This document shows, piece after piece, positions 30,450 to 43,700 of a stretch of DNA of 64,000 nucleotides (positions are counted from its first letter, which is position 1; each line of letters begins with the position of its first letter). The notes under the pieces are model-generated. The model had not been told where the DNA came from. It searched no databases and was given only the letters and a program-made list of their open reading frames with translations. The stretch lies in contig NC_070558.1 in assembly GCF_026914185.1 (NCBI RefSeq), positions 8,317,501 through 8,381,500 on the forward strand. The letters run 5' to 3'. Both the position numbers and the translations under genes were made by a program. The DNA comes from Puccinia triticina. Lineage: Eukaryota > Basidiomycota > Pucciniomycetes > Pucciniales > Pucciniaceae.

Positions 30450-33400
30450 CTATGATCTGTCGTTTTTCGAATTTTCTTCTTGGACCTTCTTCATCTTCTC
30501 CGCCATCACCGCCCGCTTCATCATCTCATCTCCTAATTTTCGCAGGGGACACGGAGACAGCAATTCGGAGCCAACCAAGTTTGAGACCTCAAACGAAGTG
30601 GTGAAAACACCCGGGCAATGTTCGAGGCTTACGGTAAGGAAGAGCTGACTACTGGTAAGCTTTGCCTGTCTCTCGGTTTCCTGTTGAAGCGAGGGAGGCA
30701 AGCCGGATCCAGTAGGACTCATGCTGCCATGGGACGATGATAAGAGGCTACGCGCCCCCAAAGATGTTTCCAGTCGGCGTGGTGTACGTGGTGTGCTTTC
30801 GACGGTCGCCCTTACAGCTTTCATCTGCTGGGCAACCGATTTGAACTGCGCAAGTCATCGTGAAATGAGAGTTTACTAAGTCAGCTGCGTTGATAGGCAC
30901 GTAGAACAAGGGCTGAGCGGAAAGCATTACCTCTAAAAACCCTTTCACAATCCACTTGGTGGAATGACCTCGGTCATCTGAAGGAATGACTACAACCTTT
31001 GACCTGTGATCGGTGAACTTTAGTCCGCACTGTTTGGACTGCTCCTTGATTAGATGATGAACTTCGACTTTGGTTGCTTTTGATACATCCTCTGCAATTG
31101 CAGGCGGCAAGAATGAGTTGGAGCTGAGCTGCAGCTCGAACTGATACCCAACTCTCAGCCGGTCGGCCGATTGGTAATACACCTGGTGAGAAAGCTAAAC
31201 TCAGAAGGATCAGTCGGGTGCAGCTGCTCAGCTTTGGCAACGAGGGCTCTTACCGAGAGTTCATCGACTGCACCAAGGTAACCACCTGCAAACGGAATGC
31301 GTCCTTTGCGTGACTGCGTTCTAAACGGCTGGGTAGTGACTTGATAACGTGCCTCAGCCTGTGTAGTTACATGTAGCTTGACACTCAATCTGTTCGACAA
31401 AAGCGAAACAAGTAGTTTGTAAGCATCTCTGAATAGGAAGAACAGATAAAAAATGTTACTCAACGATTCTTGGTTCGACAGCAGCTGTTTTCGATCTGCA
31501 TTCAGCTGCAAAGAGTAGGACACATCCCCCTAAATTTTGTTTTGATTGAGTAAGTTTTTTTTGGTAACATCAGTAACTCAGCCACCCAAGGCAAATTGGG
31601 TTGATCGACTTACGGAGCTATGATTGCCAGTGCTGGGTAGGGGGAGCGGACCAGGTTGGCAAGGACAATTAGCGTATCCGGGAATGGTGAGCTCAATGTG
31701 CCACTCGCATAGATCGCCTGAGTGGGAGATCGGTTGAACTTCGTCGGAAGGGTTAGGATGGATCATGTAGTTGTGACGCAAGAAATCGTGGGTAGCCAAC
31801 GGTTGTGAGTCGCCGTCGGAAGTCGAATTCCCGATTAGCATGAGATAGATGGACGTGTATTTCCGGACTTTGACTTTGTTGGACAGTTTGACGTGCACCG
31901 ATATCCTCTGTCCTGGGCTGAAGGTCGCAGAAGTCGGCCGGGGAGAAATTGATACCGTAAAATAACGAGATTTGCTTTGAAAATCTTCCGGGGGGAGCCT
32001 CAATGAGTTTTCCACACATGATCGCTGACTTTTGACTTCGACTAGCCGATCCGAGGTTGCAGCCAATGGTGCTGCGGCGTAGAATGCATTCCGCTTGGAA
32101 GATGAGGAGCGTTGATTGATGAGAAGATTGGGAACACTTTGCGATATTTCCGGGGCCGAGCCAAGATCACGGCCGAGGGATGGAGATGGGACGAGCTTCT
32201 GTGATATCGAGACCGGAGCAGCAGATTCACCCAAAGTTGATTGCTCTTTAGATACAGCTGCTTCGGTAGGCGGTAGATCGGGCTTCAAAGAGGCTTTGAC
32301 CAAGTCTGCATGCTCCTCACGTGCAACACGGCCTTGAATTGTTGGGAGACTAGGAGCGTAGGTTATGACGTTTTTGCTTGTGGTGGGCTTTGAGACGGGG
32401 AACTGACGCCCAGTCATGAAATCCCTGCTTAGAGATGAAGCAGATTCCTTGATTGAACCGGGGCAAGTCGCAGTTGCAGGTCTCTTGCACATGTTCAGGT
32501 TGGATACTCGGGGCTCGGCAGAAGCTACTTTAGCCCCGGGCATCAGTAGCGAAGGCATAACGGACGATGTGCCAACAGCGGTGTTGGGACAAGGCGTGCT
32601 TCGATTATAAGAGCCAGGTTTGGGGCTAGCCTGTGCGAACGTCGGTTCTGTTGTACCAGTTGCGGTGTTAGGGCGCCGCTTACTGTTCTTATGCGATTTA
32701 CTGACATTTTGGTGCAGGTTGGTGATCCGAGCGATCAAGCTCACATTGGAAGGCGCGGGTCGAGGAACTTTAGCTATCGAGATACCGGTCAAAACTTCTT
32801 GAGATTCGTTTGCCGAGTGTGTCAAGTAGCGGCCATTATCTGGTGATGATGATGAAAGCTCGGAGGCATTGGCACCAAAGAGCCCGGCTAGGGATTTACC
32901 CGCAAGACTTGGACGACGGTGCACTTCAAAATTCTTGTGTTTATCCGTTGGAGGTGAGCATGAGCGTGAGCCGCCGCAGACGGAGTGATCGTTGAAGCTT
33001 GTACCTGAGGTCGAGATGAGAGTTTCTTTTCCAGATAGCGAGCTTGTGCTAGCAGAGAGACCGCAAAGGTGCTGATAAAATGGGCTGTCGCTCCCACTGT
33101 AAACTTGCCAATTGGGAAAATCACCATTGGCATTCCGCAGACGGTCGCGTGGTGTAGAGATCATAGCAGCTTGCCACATGTCCACCGCGATAGGGGCCCT
33201 CCGACCAGAGCTAAAAGATTCGTCCGAATCCGATTGAGGGATCTTGGCTTCTCTCAGCAGCGTCCTCAAGTTGGCGCCACGGTGGACTACATCTGGACGT
33301 TCAACGGAATCGGAGGAAGCTCCTTCACCCTTGACCGTCACCTCCAGAGTCATATCTTTGCGATCAGGCTCTCTGAGTGGGTTGCGGGGTGACTTCGTTC

Positions 33401-34549
33401 GGGTTCTTGCCGTGGGCGAGAAATTCAACGGCCGAGGTTCTAGCGAGTTGGAATGCTTGATTGGAGAATTTTCTTCATGCGAAGCACCCATTTTCTTGAG
33501 AGGGAAAGGGATTGATTTTGATGGGGGTGAGGGGCTAATATTACCGTTGATGGGATGGAGGAGTCCCAAATGATTGTTTTTGGCGAAAGGGGAGAGTCTC
33601 AAGTTAGTTTGATCGAGCATGTCTGTGGCAGCGACGGCGGTCGTATTCGACGGCTGTGCGATGAGCGTTCGGGGAGCTTGCGAGTTGGGGTCGGAATCGT
33701 TCAAGGAACTTGATGCTTCAGCGAAGGGAGACGAGTCCCTGAAAGTGGTAGACAAGATAGGGAGCTGATATCGGGTAGCCAAGGAATCAGCAAGCAAAGA
33801 CATTGGCTTGACGGCGTGAGACGGCGGCAACTTCTCGATGTTAGAGTCGAATGGAAGAATTCCTGATGGGACCTGATTCAAAAGATGTGTTCAACTCAGG
33901 AGTAATAATAAATAAGACCTGGTAGGTAGACAGAAGTACTCACCAACGTTATACTTGAGGAGCCGGCAGCAACTGAGCGTGAAGTAGAACAAGGGTCGGA
34001 TCTGAAACTGCAACTCGAGCAGACTCCAAGAAGCTTCCCTCCGGTCCAACTTGGAGTTGATGATACTGGACAATCCGACAGGGAGGGCTTGAAAGTCCCG
34101 ACAACCGGGGTCCTACCATCCGACTCATTCGGGGTAGCAAGTCTGTCTCCCAGGTTGGTCGAGACAGGCTTGACGAAAGCGGGATTGGTTAATGAGGGAA
34201 GCGTAGTCTCTGCGAAGAAGTCTGTGTTGATTGAGCTAGGCTCAGAGCTAGTAGAGCGACTACTAGTCGATAAAGGGGGCGGGACGTCAGCCGCGGGGTC
34301 TCTCCGGATACGTTGATCGGACGGGCTAAACCAGGTGGAGGTAGTAAAGCAATTGACGCATTGGATCACCAGGGGGGATCCTCTGAGAACATCAGGGCCA
34401 AGAGGGCAATCGACCTTGACGGAGGAAGTCTCGAGAGATATTGGGCGACACTGGGGCATCACAGATTCGCAACGAGATTTGATGGCAGCTTTGGAGGTTG
34501 AGGAGGTAGCCGCGAAACTTTGACCAGGTGGAGATGGTCGGAAATCCAT
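30450..34549 (-). CDS. Large protein with arrestin-like region
   Basis: Six exons: 34549-33944, 33872-31614, 31529-31465, 31389-31254, 31182-30931, 30845-30450; 1237 residues, phases consistent. About the first 830 residues are Ser/Pro-rich and probably disordered, with CVNC and CSSC pairs in exon 1. The C-terminal part looks like a beta-sandwich of arrestin type: FSPGQRISVHVKLSNKVKVR, SIYLMLIGNS, GDVSYSLQLNADRKQL, RLRVGYQFELQLSSNSFLPP. The end is helical and charged (MMKRAVMAEKMKKVQEENS). Arrestin-related adaptors guide ubiquitylation and endocytosis of membrane transporters; whether this one does is inference. Donor GTTGAG of intron 3 is weak, but the intron is 75 nt and frame-neutral. The start may lie further upstream. 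Confidence 0.7.
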
Positions 34550-37500
34550 GACCAACTTGATAGAGCGATATGAATGTTTGCAGCCTTCAGGTCAATGGCG
34601 AGTTGGGCAGCTGGGGAGCAGAGATCCGTACTACCAACAAAAAAGAGATTATTTGTCATGAGTTACACTGAGAGAGACAAACAGTTCCCGCGGAAGGGCC
34701 GCGAAAATGAACAAATGATAGTTAAGACAGCTCAAGGAGGAAAATATTAGTCTGAGTCACTGAGCTCGAGGTCTCAGTTAAAGCCCCTATGTGGGCGGCA
34801 AGCTGGGTCCATACATACATGATACGTGCGAGCTGGGCAAGCTTCCGCTGAGAAGCTGAGAGTCTAGTAGAATATCCGAGAGTCACTTCCGCTGAAGAAC
34901 CGGGAGCCTATGGGGTAGGGGTCAGAAGACCCTACTGGTAATTCTGGCAGACTTCAGACTTCGCGATTCTCGGAATAATCGATATTGAGGTATGAGAACA
35001 TCAATGAAAAGAATCACAGCCAAAGGGCTCTCACCCGGGAATTAGTGGCCGCAGGAAGTTGTTTGAGGTTATGTAAATATGTAAGGCAGGATGACAGTGG
35101 CTTGGTGTTGAACTGGGACAATCGGAGAAGTCGGCCCTTCACGCTGAGAAAATGGAGTTCCACAGGCGAGGAAGCAGCCGGGGGGAAGGCCTTTCTTTGA
35201 ATGTAATCTGGTGGGACTCTCCCCTTGAAGGCTGTGAATATAAGATGCGACAGGACGAGCTACGGGAGGCGGTGATAAGAATTGGCCCTATTAGTAGACT
35301 CTGAGGATGCGAGTCTACTTAGAAGGCGATCTTTCAACGGGTGGAGGAGGATAGGTTTGGACGATTCAAATATTGAAATAAATAAGAACAAATACGCGCA
35401 GGTGCGACTGGTGAGCTTTATGCTTCGCTCGAGCTCTAGTCTTCCTGGACGAGGAAGATCAACCGGGGTAGAAAAACAGCTCAACACGCAAGCAAGCGAA
35501 CCGTTGAAGGTGCGTTTGGCGGAGGGTTAATGGGAGATTCAAGTTTATTTAAATGATGATAAACCCATATCGGAGCGACGGACAGGGCGATGTTTAACTT
35601 GAGGCGATGAGTACCTTACGTAGAAATCTTCAATCCAAGACAAAGTATTGACCTGAGGAGCGTGGATGAGCGAGGCTGATCGGGATTTTAACACCGATCT
35701 CTGATGATGGAGCTCAGCATGTTTATCATTCGCTACCAGAGCAGATTATTGACTGAGTTGGTTGGAGCAAAGAGAAAAGTAGGGAAGAGCTGTGGATATT
35801 GTAGGTACTGGTGATATGTAGTATGTAATGATTTATTTATGTAGCTTCTATGCGAACCTCTACCAAATATCCTAAAATGACTGGAATGCCCACCTGCCCA
35901 TCGGGAATGCTTGGCAGATGGCCATTTTGCAATTCTTCGAGAGACAGGCAAACCACGAGACGGGTGTCGTTATGTGCACATTAAGAGGCTGCCAGGCCAC
36001 GCAGGGAGAGCTGAGATCGAATATATGCAGCAAATAAACATGCGTCTTGCCCTGCCGAGGCGACGAGCCGCGCTGAGATTACGCAGCAAAATCTGAGGAT
36101 AGTGATCATCACCAGTGTCCGAATAAAACGTCTAATGAAAAGACTTACGCCGGAAGCTTCCCAGTTGTAAGGGATCAGATTTAAGTTTCGTTGGACAGAT
36201 GGATGGAAGACCAGTTCAGCGACCTCCCGTTTGAACCGGCAAAGGAAACACCGTTTGCAAGGTTCCTGGGGTAAAGCAATGGGGCGGCGATTGGTAGGTG
36301 CGCCGAAAGCCTCGGAAGATATCTAAACGAGATAAAGGATCAAAAAGGTGTGCTACGTCCGGACTCTCAATCTAGTGCAATTGTTGAGATGTTGAGTCTG
36401 CATAGACAGCTTTGCGCGAAAATGTGAGATGAAAGCCGTTTAAATGCGCCGAAGGGTCTTAAGAGAATCACCACCGGCACGATAACAGTTCAAGTGCTAA
36501 ATCACACCGAAAGGTTATGTATTGGAATTGAGATAATCTTTGGAAATCAATTCACGTCCGATAAAGAAAAGAGTTGAGAGCAGCGAGTGGGCTGGCAAAG
36601 GGCAAGGTGGATGGCTGATTGGGACACAGATCCTTTGAAGGCTGATGAATTAACTCGTCCGAAGAGTTGATATGTAGGCTCTTCCTCACGACGAAACAGA
36701 GAAATGATGCGTTTAACACTATTAAGCGCGCGGCCCATGAACCGCGACGATGACACTATGTAAAAAACACTTGAGTCTATCTAACAACCAACAAGTCAGC
36801 CCATTCCCAAGTTCTGTTGTCCCCCATTATTCAGGGATGACTCTTGTGGATTCAAACCGGAATGACCTGGAATCACGTTTTCGCGCTGAAATTTTAAGTT
36901 TATTGGCCTGCCTGCCGGCTATGTATTCATGCGGGTATTACACGACGTGACGAGGGACAGGGAAGAGAAGGAAGTCCATAGAAGAAGAAGGAGGAATGAT
37001 AACATAAGGGCACAGTATACCAAAAAGCTTGAAGAGTGGTGGTTTTCGCTTACATATTCCTTGCCTTGCCTGTAGTAGGATGTTGAGGTCCATGTAAGTA
37101 GGAGCTTGAGTCATTCAGCACGATGGCAATCACTACGCGCAACGGAAGAGTGAGGAAAGAACTTACAAAGATCCCAAGTTTTGAAATCGGAAGTCGAATG
37201 TAAATAAATATGTCAAAAGAATTCCGGTTGTACCAGAGTGACTTGAGCCAACACTCATGTACAACCATCTGGGCTGGAGTGCGAGTCAATCATCTTTGTC
37301 TCTTACACAGGCTTCAACTGAAAATATCATCACCAACAACAATGGTTGACATGGCTGTATATATCTCAATAATGCCAATCTATCCTCAAGATGCATGTTT
37401 AGGGGCATCGAGAAATGGCCCCGATCCGGTAAAAATGAAATGGCAAGAGGAGTTCATGACTAGAAGTACATTAATGAGTTTGGCGCTCTGATCTAGTTGT

Positions 37501-38842
37501 GTAATTATCTTGTTTTCGTGCAGAAGCTTGAAATTTGGTGGACCACAATTGAGCAAGGCTCTAGGATCACTGGCCCCTAAAGCAAGAACATTTTTTGTGC
37601 CTGGAAAATTGATGGTGATGCAGAAAGAGCGCAAAATACATAAATACTTACGTGAACCCATACCTCAATTTACCCAACCATGCTCAAAATTATCCTGAAA
37701 TATTTCCATATTAATTATGCATGGTTTTCAATCAAATCAGTGCGGCGAGAGTGATCACTCACTGATCAGTGGTGATCACCATTTGATCACAAGATGACTT
37801 CATTCAATTTCAACCCCATGACACACGCACAAATTTTTGAATCACTAACTGACCTAAGTGGGACTTTAGAAATTTAGGTAACATGTCACTGTGTTAAGGG
37901 GATTCTACAGAGCTGCAGATGATGCCAATCAAGTGGTGTGACTTCTATGCGAGCAAGGAAGATGGAAGTTGGAACTGAGATCATGCAAATTATTTACAGT
38001 TTTTTGTTTTGAACCATGAATGCATCTGGCACAGAGATTTCGCCCTTTGCTCGGCAGGAGAGAGGCTTACGCCCACAGTTGCCTGCGTGGCTTGATTACA
38101 CCACGGGTGCGGTCGGGTGTCCCAAGGACGTAGCCAAGAAAAGTGCCCCAAATGTGTTTAAAGTGATTGAGTACCAACCATCACATCAGGCTGACTGTTA
38201 GTCTGTTGTGATGGCTGGTCAGTCTCCGGGATGGCGGTGACACAAAAGCGCCCGAGGGATGTGATGATTTATTCCAATGTACGCCAATGAAAACGCGGAG
38301 CCAAGAAATTTGGCAATAAATGAGGAAGGAGGTCTTCTACATAGAACTGAAAACCCAGGGCCATAAAGCCACAACCAAAATTCAAAATTTAATGTATTAG
38401 CCCGGCCCGGCCCGTTGGCTAAGCTTGTGGTATTCCCCAGGATGGCCAGTGGGCGGCTCAAACTCGTCCAATAGCCATGTTTGTTTGAGGCTACATTTCA
38501 ATTTGTGGGAGGGAATGTTTGAAATTGGCCTCACTCCTGAAATACCAGCAGGGCAGAAATTCATGAAATATGACCCTGTTTGTCAACAATATTATATTGC
38601 CAGTGTAATAATGAAAATTCTTGCAACACCTCATCAAGTTTTAGTGGAGTTGGTTGGATGTCACGCAGGATGACATGCAAAAGCTACATTATTAAGCCCA
38701 CAAAAAAGCACTGATAATTGGGGCCTACATCTTGGCTATCCCAGCTGTAGAACATGGCTTGCTACCTTTCACACAAATTTAAATATTTATGTGAGTTTTC
38801 TATTAGTCTGTTATCATGATGTATCACCACAGTATGGAGGGC
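34550..38842. other. Gene-poor region
   Basis: Upstream side of the arrestin-like gene, then AT-rich sequence. The minus frame near 34550-34659 reads STDLCSPAAQLAIDLKAAN and could be an extra upstream exon, but no splice linkage was convincing. No other coding, RNA or TE signature was recognised. Confidence 0.4.
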
Positions 38843-39363
38843 TGTTGGACTGATCCATGAGAAGTACCAACCAACCACCCAGCTGGAATCCACAAGCATG
38901 TCAGCTATCCGCCAGTCCAGACAGCACGGCAACTGTCAATCCCGCTCCAATTAGCGGGCCAAAGAGTCTCCCCGCGAGGGAGAACACTGAAAGCAAGTGA
39001 CATGTAAATGAAATGGATCAAACAAGCATATCACAGATCATATAGTACAAGTAGGAGGAATTCCTCCAACTTGGAAGATTCCTCAGATTAGATACCACAC
39101 CCAACTTGATTGTAGTTTTGACCAACTCAAATACTGAAATTGGGGCTTTCATCTATCTCTTTTCCTTTTATCTTCATTTTGACTTTGACACCTCCGCTCA
39201 ACCTTGCCAATACCAGGTAAGTCAAGCTTACTATTCTTATCTCTTCTTCATCTAGTTTCCTAGAGAGTCGTGATAGACTCCGGTTGACAAGAAGTCAACA
39301 GCCCCTCCTTAAGGAGGCGTGGTTTCATTCCTTCGGCTGAGCCGGTAGAGTAGAGCTCCAACA
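38843..39363. mobile_element. Candidate Copia-type LTR remnant
   Basis: 521 bp bounded by TGTTGGA and TCCAACA, a perfect 7-bp terminal inverted repeat. The flanks AGGGC and AGTAC share only three of five positions, so a target duplication is not supported. The interior has a T/C-rich tract and no ORF. Confidence 0.35.
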
Positions 39364-40833
39364 AGTACGTTGTGATAGCTGTTATCATACAATTCCATTC
39401 AGAGCGCGGTCACTGAAGAGACACACCCTGACAAGCAGCTGTAATTGTAAAGGCAGCACTCTAGTATGTGTATCAGTCAGCATAGCTGAGACTACAGGCA
39501 ATTTTCAATCAGGTGCTTCTGCAAGTTTCAGTGTCACACTGTTGTTTCAATCCCACAATATCTACTGTGGATGTTGTTGTGACACTGTCTGATAACTCAA
39601 CTGCAGCACCTGTCACAGCTATTGTACATAACGTATATAGTTCTCTTTCCTCACGTTATGAGAAAAGTATCACCTTTTCCAAGTCTGCTCTCCAACAGGT
39701 TATGAGCCTCTTGCCAGAGTAGCTTGCAGATACACAGCAACACCTGTTTGTATGTTGTGTGAGGTTGTGATTTCAATTCTCAACAGACACACCTTCAATT
39801 TTCAGTCTCTGAAATTTAATGTCTTCAAGATGGAAACATTTACATTCCAATTGGTCAATTCAGTACATGCAGGGGAAGTTTTGATGGAATCAAACAGCTT
39901 TTAAGGTTTTCTCTTTTGCATTTAAAATGCAGGGTAAATGCAGGGTTAAAAAAATTCTGATGGTGTAAATTTTCACCAGCAAAGAAAATGAGAAAGCAAA
40001 AGTGTCAGGCCAAACTTGGAAATAGAGTGCAATTCCCTCATTTGGAGGGTCCATGTGGGAAAATTGGATACATCCTTGATAATGGAAGCTGCATATTACA
40101 GGTAATAGTCTACTAGCTTTTAAGAGTGTCTTTGTCAGCCTTGTTGATGCCAAGAACCTTGTTCTTCTAGCAACACTGGATGATGAGCATGAGATAAGGA
40201 TGGCAAGGTGCGATTTGAGGATGTATTTCCAAAGAAAGAAAAAGAGAGGGGCTCAATGGAGTGGAGGTGGTTTTGATCCCTCTGAAGAATGGATACTGGG
40301 GACTGCTAGGCAGAGGTAGTTTAATCCCAGGAATAAATTAAATAATCTTGTCAATAAATTGAAGTGTTTAGTACTTGCTGATAACTGAAATTGCCCAAGG
40401 ATCAACAAACGGCATGAATGGAAAAGAAGTTGAGAGTGACAGAAGTATATAAATATATCCTGAAAGTAGAGTCAACTGTAGACTCATATTGAAGTCAACA
40501 GAGGAGAAAGGTGGTCAGGACTGTATTTGGGTGTAAAATGCGGGGAGAGGAAATGAAAAGATACTACCGCCTTTAAATATGGATCCCTCCTTCATAGCAA
40601 GGACTTCACTCAAAGTTTATAATTTTGAAATAATTTGAGGATGATTACCTCACTATTCATAAGCCGTAAAAACTTGCCGCTCCAGAGCCTTATTCACACT
40701 AGCAAAAGGCTATGCGTGACCACAATAGGCTATAAGTGAAATCTTAACATCTTATCAGAGAATTCTTGCAGCCAAGATTACACTTACTAATAGCAATAGG
40801 CTACAAATGACATTATCTCACAGTGGCTTGTTG

Positions 40834-41211
40834 TAGAGATGGCAAACAGGTACCTGTCTGAATTCAATGAAACCGCTTCTTGAGTGCTTGTGATCAAATA
40901 AATTCAATATGTAAAGCTTCCATGAGATGAAGAACTACTTGAACTTGATTAGGACACTCAGCTAACTGCATGGTAAGGCACACATACAAGTGCAGATGGC
41001 AAATAGCTCACAGGTACCTGCCAGGAGGTACCTGTGGGCTATTTGCCATCTGGCCTTGTATGTGTGCCTTACCATGCAGTTAGCTGAGTGTCCTACTCAA
41101 GTTCAAGTAGTTCTCCATCTCATGGAAGTGTTACATATTGAATTTATTTGATCACAAGCACTCAAGAAGCGGTTTCATTGAAATCAGACAGGTACCTGTT
41201 TGCCACCTCTA
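40834..41211. mobile_element. Foldback hAT-type MITE, 378 bp
   Basis: The whole element is one inverted repeat. The left end TAGAGATGGCAAACAGGTAC matches the reverse-complemented right end TAGAGGTGGCAAACAGGTAC, and the arms (each about 188 bp) pair with few mismatches to a centre near 41023. Perfect 8-bp duplications GCTTGTTG (40826-40833 and 41212-41219) and TAGAGATG ends place it in the hAT superfamily. It has no coding capacity. Its transcript would form a very long hairpin, a possible small-RNA source. Confidence 0.9.
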
Positions 41212-41289
41212 GCTTGTTGATAAAACCTTATGAATAGTCATAGTGATCCTGAGGGTCTAAATGGTCTGATGGGGGAAGACCATTCCCAC

Positions 41290-41350
41290 TTGAAGGCCTT
41301 GCAAGCTTCCCTTGGAATGCGGGTCCCAGGTTTGAATCCTGGTGGCCCCA
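41290..41350 (+). repeat. tRNA-like 3' half (Pol III B-box fragment)
   Basis: CCAGG-TTTGAAT-CCTGG forms a T arm, with GGTTTGAATCC (41329-41339) one base from the B-box consensus, followed by TGGCCCCA like an acceptor 3' strand. No matching acceptor 5' strand, A box or proper anticodon stem is seen upstream. It is a tRNA relic or the head of a SINE, not a working tRNA. Confidence 0.45.
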
Positions 41351-41957
41351 CTGCTCCTCCTCTGTTATGGTCAATTATATGGATAGGCAAATGGGATCTG
41401 GGGGTTCTGGATCCTACAAGGTACATTTCAGGACTCCTCTGTCAACAGATCTGAATATTTTGTCAAGTTGTAAATCTTGTCTGGTAAATTTGATATTTCC
41501 CACACAAAATTTAGCTACAGCCTAATTTTGGGCTTACACCATACTACTATAACCATAGTGTGCAATTTCAAATCAATAAGCAAGTGTGCGATTTCAAATC
41601 AATAAGAACTTAAAAATTGTGTATCCTAGACTCTAGTGACTCACTTTTGGAAAGTTCATTGTTTTTGAATCTTTGCAATATTATACATAAATAGCAAGTT
41701 TTGTCCTGTAGGGCTTGCACCATAGTCTGAGGGAAGGCTATAAAAAAAAACCCACAAGAATGTGCACACAAGTTACTCAGTGCAGCTTTTAAATTAACCA
41801 TTTCTTATAAATCCAGTAGTTTAGGGATTTTTGTGAAATTTTTGTGGGTGACAGGATTTATATGAACTGCCTCAAATTATATAGGCCAGAAGGGAAAATT
41901 CATTCCTACAAGCTAAGCTACTGTATTTTAACCCATGATAAGAAGGCAAGGAACTGT

Positions 41958-42211
41958 CACTACAAGAAAAATTTACTCAACTGCTAGCAGTTGACATGTG
42001 GGTTACTGCTGTGGAACTGCTGTTCTAGCTCTGCTCCACCAAAACACACATATTTCTGCACATTCACTATGCCTGATGCAAATTGACTTTACATTGAAGC
42101 TTGGTCAACAGTAAGCCTTGAAAAAGTTGTGTGTAAATACCACAAGCTTACTTGGAGTTCTTGCATATCAACTGTGCAGTGTGTGCAGTTGCTTGAATTT
42201 TTCTTACAGTG
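41958..42211. mobile_element. CACTA-like MITE, copy 2
   Basis: 254 bp with ends CACTACAAGAAAAATTTACT and, reverse-complemented on the right, CACTGTAAGAAAAATTCAAG. Inverted repeats extend about 40 bp around CAACTG..CAGTTG words. Homologous to 19179-19411. Flanks TGT and TCT do not form an exact duplication. Confidence 0.75.
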
Positions 42212-42414
42212 TCTAAACCACACAAGAGGGACTTTCTAAGTTCAGATGTCACAGCCAAATCCCCCAAGATAAAGCTGATAATTTAAGCCTTTTGTTGAGA
42301 GCCCCAAATTCATCACAGAGAGTACCATTTTTTTCTATTTCTTTTTTGGCATGGATTCTCAACGGATTTCAGGACAGAATGTTATTCATGAAGCCATTTC
42401 AACCCAAACTTAAA

Positions 42415-42468
42415 CAAGCCTCCCTGGAGGAGGGCCCACGGGGTCTCGGTCTCAGAGACAGAGGCTTG
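42415..42468. repeat. Dispersed hairpin repeat (CTTAAC/GGAGGGCC family), member 1
   Basis: CAAGCCTC...GAGGCTTG inverted ends around CTGGAGGAGGGCCC and GGGTCTC. Closely similar to 45707-45757; relatives at 46366-46450, 54838-54880 and 57522-57625 share the edge CTTAA plus AGTCCCTC or AGCCTC. Confidence 0.6.
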
Positions 42469-43558
42469 CACTTTGCGCAAGACGTGACTGCCCAAATCCA
42501 AAGGGAAGACTGATCAAGTAGAGAGCTTGAACTTTCCTTGTAAATGTTTCAAATTCAGAATCATCCACAGTCTGTGAGTTGAGAAACATCATCAGGACAT
42601 AAATTCTCACTGGAGTCCAAATAATTTCTACAGAAAAACATAAGAGAGATATTTCTTTATACACATCTTTTTTCCTTAGACAAATAATCAGGAAAAAGAG
42701 GTATCTACGTATATTTGTGTCAGAAGAAAACAAAAACATGTACATTGAATGAAATTACAAACTTAAAAAGAAAAAAAACAAGAACCCAAATCCATATCTC
42801 TCCCATGATGCATTAAAGCTGTATATGATATTAGTGATCAGAAGTGATCATTGCGGTATTGGATAAATATTGAAGTTTTCTTCGTTTTCTTTTTCTTTCT
42901 TGCATATGTAATTACTGAAAAGATAAGCAAATCTACAAGGCAAGAAGCCCTCCCCCCAAACAAAAAAAAATAAAACCTAATCACAATTTATGCACAAATA
43001 AGAAAAAGAGCAGGAAAAATAAGACCCCATTATATGCTGTGGCACACTACTATAATGGATTGTGCTTTGGCAGATTTATTTGGATTTCCCACACAGGATA
43101 TCTATCTTTTGAATTCATGCTGAGAACTGAGAAACTGTTTTCCATCACATAGGTATATCCAAAGGAAAGGGAGGCCTGATACTGAGTACGCCAAAGTCCT
43201 TGAGGGTAAGCCTATGTCGGGATCTTCAGAGAATACTGTCTCCGCTATTAGCCTTTTCTCTGTCACATCTGTTATATGTTGCTTTTTTTGTGACTTAGGC
43301 TGCTCTTTTGATATGACTTCATCTTGGCCGGGATGCTTTGAAATTGCTATATCTACAAAGTTGAATCTTTCATTCTCTTACCCCTACAAGTTATTTGTGC
43401 CAATTATTCTGTAATTATGGTGTCTTGTAAATTTGGAATAGCTTTTTGAGCTTTTCCATTCAACCAAAAAAGAAAAGGATGCTGGATTTATTCTTGATGG
43501 CTTCACTTGGGACTTGTGCGTCTATCTTTTTCATACATAAATACTGCTTAAACACTTA

Positions 43559-43700
43559 GGCTCTGTTTGGAGCCGATATAATTGCGCGATATAATCTGGA
43601 ATTTTGTGACATCTGATCCAGTTTTGGCGGACCTGATTAGATGTCACATAGGATGTCAGGCAAAAAAACTGCCCGCATTATATCGGCTCCAAACGGGGCC
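43559..43700. mobile_element. Tourist-type (PIF/Harbinger) MITE, 142 bp
   Basis: Left end GGCTCTGTTTGGAGCCGATA and reverse-complemented right end GGCCCCGTTTGGAGCCGATA are near-perfect 24-bp inverted repeats. TTA flanks both sides (43556-43558 and 43701-43703), the classic TWA duplication of PIF/Harbinger elements. No coding capacity; probably moved by a Harbinger transposase such as those whose relics are in this window. Confidence 0.85.

Noticed and set aside
38843..39368. A confident solo LTR call
   Set aside because: Terminal inverted repeats are good, but the flanks do not form a target duplication, so it is listed only at low confidence.
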